Positions 61,167 through 64,000 of a stretch of DNA of 64,000 bases are shown piece by piece; position 1 is the first letter of the stretch, and the number at the start of each line of letters is the position of its first letter. The notes under the pieces are model-generated. The model made no database searches. It saw only the letters and a program-made list of their open reading frames with translations, and was not told the DNA's origin. The stretch lies in the NCBI GenBank assembly GCA_039822005.1, contig JBCBMZ010000008.1, positions 62,001 to 126,000 on the forward strand. Reading direction: 5' to 3'. This stretch comes from JBCBDX01 sp039822005 (GTDB lineage Bacteria > Pseudomonadota > Alphaproteobacteria > Rhizobiales > Rhizobiaceae). The position numbers were made by a program, and so were the translations under genes.

Positions 61167-62417
61167 CTAAACCAACAAACCGGCGACGAGCTGATTGTCG
61201 GTGATGTCCTCCCAGACAAAGCCTTCACGCGTCATGCGCTCACCGAGAGCAACGAAGTTGGCTTCGTCGGACGTCTCGATCCCGATCAGTATGGAACCGA
61301 AATTTCGCGCCGACTTTTTCAGATACTCAAAACGGGCGATGTCGTCGTCCGGGCCAAGCATATTTAAGAAGTCTTTCAATGCACCAGGCCTCTGTGGCAA
61401 CCGCAAAACGAAATACTTTTTCAGACCCGCATAGCGCAGCGCGCGTTCCTTGACTTCAGGAAGGCGTTCGAAATCAAAGTTGCCACCAGACGCAATGCAG
61501 ACAATCGTCCGGCCCTTCATAACTTCGCGATCAAAGTCCTTGAGCGCATCGACTGCCATCACGCCCGCCGGCTCGAGCACCATCCCCTCGATGTTGAGCA
61601 TGTCAATCAGCGAGGTACACAATCGGTCTTCCGAGATCAGGGAAACATCGTCCGCCGAATAGCGTTTGAGGACCTCAAATGTGTGCTTTCCAATGAGTGC
61701 AACCGATGCGCCATCGACGAAATTATCGACACGATCGAGCTTGACCCGCTCGCCTGCCGCAAGACTTGTTTTGAGGCTCGGTGCACCCTCAGGCTCTAAC
61801 AGGCGGATCGCCGGCGACAGGCCCGCTGCCTCAAAATAGCGTGTCATGCCGCTGGACAGGCCCCCGCCGCCAACGGCGACCAGCAAGTGATCAATAGCGA
61901 CATCGCCCATCTGTGCCATCAACTCATGGGCAACAGTGGCTTGTCCCTCAATAATGTCGGGATGATCAAAAGGAGGCACCATAACCGCGCCAGTCTCACG
62001 CGCATGGGCCAATGCCGCCGCATTACATTGGTCAAAAATGTCGCCAACCAGCTCGATAGAAACATGAGCCCCACCGAAAGCGCGTGTTTTATCGATTTTT
62101 TGCTGTGGCGTGGTGACCGGCATGAAGACAACGCCCTGCTTTTCCAATCGGTTGCAGACATAGGCAAAACCCTGTGCATGATTGCCGGCAGAAGCGCACA
62201 CGAATTGTTCAGCGCTGCCTCCGGTGGCTCTTTTACGAAAGAAATTGTACGCGCCTCGGATCTTGTAGGAGCGAACTGGAGAAAGGTCTTCACGTTTGAG
62301 GAATATGCGCGCGCCGTAAAGCTCCGACAAATATGCACTTTCCTGACAAGGCGTTGGATCAAACAGGCCGCGCATTGCATCGGCCGCTTTGGCAACGTCG
62401 TTCAAAAACTGGTTCAT
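61167..62417 (-). CDS. ilvA: Threonine ammonia-lyase, biosynthetic type with one C-terminal ACT-like domain
   Basis: 416 residues from the ATG at 62417; an ATG at 62489 (or TTG at 62498) would add 24-27 residues, and no start has a strong ribosome site. Deaminates threonine to 2-oxobutanoate, first step to isoleucine. PLP lysine is Lys52 (VRSYKIRGAYNF), SAGNHAQG binds substrate and GGGGLSSG phosphate. The C-terminal region (about 330-416, LRLPQRPGALKDFLNMLGPDDDIARFEYLKK) is the single ACT-like form of Bacillus and Corynebacterium enzymes, shorter than E. coli IlvA. Divergent from trkH. Confidence 0.93.
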   Translation of the reverse strand: MNQFLNDVAKAADAMRGLFDPTPCQESAYLSELYGARIFLKREDLSPVRSYKIRGAYNFFRKRATGGSAEQFVCASAGNHAQGFAYVCNRLEKQGVVFMPVTTPQQKIDKTRAFGGAHVSIELVGDIFDQCNAAALAHARETGAVMVPPFDHPDIIEGQATVAHELMAQMGDVAIDHLLVAVGGGGLSSGMTRYFEAAGLSPAIRLLEPEGAPSLKTSLAAGERVKLDRVDNFVDGASVALIGKHTFEVLKRYSADDVSLISEDRLCTSLIDMLNIEGMVLEPAGVMAVDALKDFDREVMKGRTIVCIASGGNFDFERLPEVKERALRYAGLKKYFVLRLPQRPGALKDFLNMLGPDDDIARFEYLKKSARNFGSILIGIETSDEANFVALGERMTREGFVWEDITDNQLVAGLLV

Positions 62418-62536
62418 TCCCGCCAAGACCTTTTTCACGAGAAACAGTTGGGCATCAAAAGCTTCAGGTGTATACGCGCGCAAAGTCATTGGCCACAATG
62501 GGCGAACGAATAATGAAGCGGGAGCCAGTCTAGCGA

Positions 62537-63994
62537 ATGAATGGCACCATGGTGCGCAATTCGGTGCACATTAGCGCGATCTTTGCCTTTTATTTGGCAA
62601 CAATGATGCTGATACCAGGGCTGGTAGACCTGTACTACCAAAACCCGGATTGGCAGGTATTTGCGCTGTCATCAGCCATTGTCGGCGCTATCGCTGCACT
62701 TCTTGCGGTGGCTACGCGTTCCGGCCCGCCCGTCGTGTCGACGCGTTTCACCTTTTTGTTGGTCAATATGCTCTGGGTAACGTTTGCCGTCGCGGCGACG
62801 TTGCCCTTCTATTTCTCGGAACTCGACATCTCTCTGGCTGATGCTTTCTTTGAGGCGGTCTCCGGCGCTACGGCTTCTGGCTCAACGGTGCTTTCAGGGC
62901 TCGATACAATGCCGCCCGGCATTCTATTGTGGCGCTCCATGTTACAATGGATCGGCGGCCTTGGCGTGATCGTGTTGGGGCTGTTCATTTTACCATTCTT
63001 GCGCATTGGCGGCTCGTCTTTTTTCAAGATCGAATCATCGGACCGCTATGATCGGCCATTTGCCCGGTTTTCCACCTACGCAACGTCCGTCGTCGGCATT
63101 TACACCGCACTCACGGTTCTGTGCGCCACTCTTTACGCGCGCGCCGGAATGAGCGGGTTCGACGCGATCAATCATGCCATGACCACCATGGCTTCCGGTG
63201 GCTTTTCGACCCACGACCGATCGATGGGTTTCTTCAACAATCCGACCATCCACTGGATCGCGATTGTGTTTATGTTAATTGCTGCCTTGCCCTTTACAGC
63301 GCTCATCGTGTTGGCGCTTCGCTCGCGCTTTGACACGTTCCGCGACAATCAGGTCATCATCATGATGCTCTATACAGCGGGCCTGGCGCTGATGCTCATT
63401 GTGCAACTTGACGTATCGGGAACGATGGATTTTCAGGAATCCTTCACCAAGGCCAGTTTCACGGTCGTCTCCATAGTCACCACCACCGGTTATGCAATTG
63501 ATGACTATATGCAGTGGAACTCACCATTCACCGTCGCCCTTCTCTTGCTGGCAACGTCCCTTGGTGGCTGCGCCGGTTCCACCACCGGAGGCATCAAGGC
63601 GGCACGCTGGATCGTCCTGTTTGGCGTGATCAAGCGGAGCTTGGAGAACTTCATCTATCCCCACGCGATCCGGACCGTGCGTTCCGGATCCATCTCCGTG
63701 TCCGACCAAGTGCAATATGTAACACTGATGTTCTTTGGCACGTTCTTTGCTCTTTGGGGTATCGGTACGGTAGTGCTCGCCATGACCGGAGCAGATTTCA
63801 TCACCGCAGTCTCCGGTTCTCTCACGGCGCTTTCCAATGTTGGTCCCGGCCTTGGCCCGGAAATTGGTCCTGCCGGTAATTTCGGCGGCTTGGCCGAAAG
63901 TGCCAAGTGGATATTGAGCTTCGGGATGCTGCTGGGCCGCTTGGAGCTCTTTACTGTGCTCGTGCTGCTAAGCCCTGCTTTCTGGCGTGACTAG
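62537..63994 (+). CDS. trkH: TrkH family potassium uptake protein
   Basis: 485 residues. Ion-conducting subunit of the Trk potassium system, with four membrane-pore-membrane repeats. The filter regions are visible as SGATASGSTVLSG (about 109), TMASGGFSTHD (about 216), VSIVTTTGYAID (about 315) and LTALSNVGPGLGPEIGPAGNF (about 433). No trkA gene is adjacent, so the regulatory subunit is elsewhere. It is the last gene, ending six bases from the window edge. Confidence 0.95.
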   Translation: MNGTMVRNSVHISAIFAFYLATMMLIPGLVDLYYQNPDWQVFALSSAIVGAIAALLAVATRSGPPVVSTRFTFLLVNMLWVTFAVAATLPFYFSELDISLADAFFEAVSGATASGSTVLSGLDTMPPGILLWRSMLQWIGGLGVIVLGLFILPFLRIGGSSFFKIESSDRYDRPFARFSTYATSVVGIYTALTVLCATLYARAGMSGFDAINHAMTTMASGGFSTHDRSMGFFNNPTIHWIAIVFMLIAALPFTALIVLALRSRFDTFRDNQVIIMMLYTAGLALMLIVQLDVSGTMDFQESFTKASFTVVSIVTTTGYAIDDYMQWNSPFTVALLLLATSLGGCAGSTTGGIKAARWIVLFGVIKRSLENFIYPHAIRTVRSGSISVSDQVQYVTLMFFGTFFALWGIGTVVLAMTGADFITAVSGSLTALSNVGPGLGPEIGPAGNFGGLAESAKWILSFGMLLGRLELFTVLVLLSPAFWRD

Positions 63995-64000
63995 CCAATT

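Overview
The window looks like a chromosomal segment of an alphaproteobacterium of the Hyphomicrobiales (Rhizobiales), probably a free-living aerobe. The evidence is gene order: argS / SPOR protein / nagZ / scpA / scpB / tatABC / serS / surE / pcm / LysM-M23 / yajC / secDF / Mth938-like / squalene-synthase-like is a typical cluster of that order, as are PIMT-like / tolC / popZ / valS and dgt facing erpA-xth. An ExoR-like regulator points the same way. I cannot name the genus. No transposase, integrase, phage gene or CRISPR array was seen.

Layout. 1-7 kb (minus): an old-yellow-enzyme oxidoreductase cut by the window edge, a membrane fatty-acid hydroxylase, a small anchored protein, homologues of the mitochondrial complex I assembly factors NDUFAF6 and NDUFAF3, then secDF and yajC. 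7-24 kb: a DUF815 ATPase (plus), then a long minus-strand housekeeping run covering envelope (NlpD-like, SPOR, NagZ), protein repair (Pcm), Tat export, chromosome segregation (ScpAB) and two aminoacyl-tRNA synthetases, broken by one orphan ABC ATPase. 23.8-29 kb: erpA-xth, a small cysteine-rich exported protein, exoR, ilvD and a FadL-type porin. 29.6-35.7 kb: valS, popZ, tolC and a PIMT-like methyltransferase.

35.8-44.9 kb: two tRNA genes (Cys, Asn) precede the most interesting accessory block. A plus-strand set encodes photolyase, an FAD amine-oxidase-like protein, DUF1365, a CFA-synthase-family methyltransferase and a GPH transporter. It faces an SDR and a ChrR-type anti-sigma factor on the minus strand. 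This gene content matches the singlet-oxygen (RpoE-ChrR) stress modules of alphaproteobacteria, in which membrane lipids are methylated or converted to furan fatty acids. Here, however, the ChrR zinc site is eroded, no sigma gene is adjacent, and the CFA-like enzyme lacks the cyclopropane-synthase bicarbonate ligands.

44.9-64 kb: a cysK-alaX-sseA-GNAT operon, an outer-membrane protein made of two tandem barrels, alanine dehydrogenase facing an Lrp regulator with a near-perfect inverted repeat between them, several unknown membrane proteins, a MipA/OmpV protein with a decayed partial copy beside it, a stand-alone aroA whose start codon abuts a strong hairpin, HlyU, a GPH transporter with a membrane-anchored hydrolase, an exported small protein behind a palindrome, an MFS transporter, an AI-2E-type permease, ilvA and trkH.
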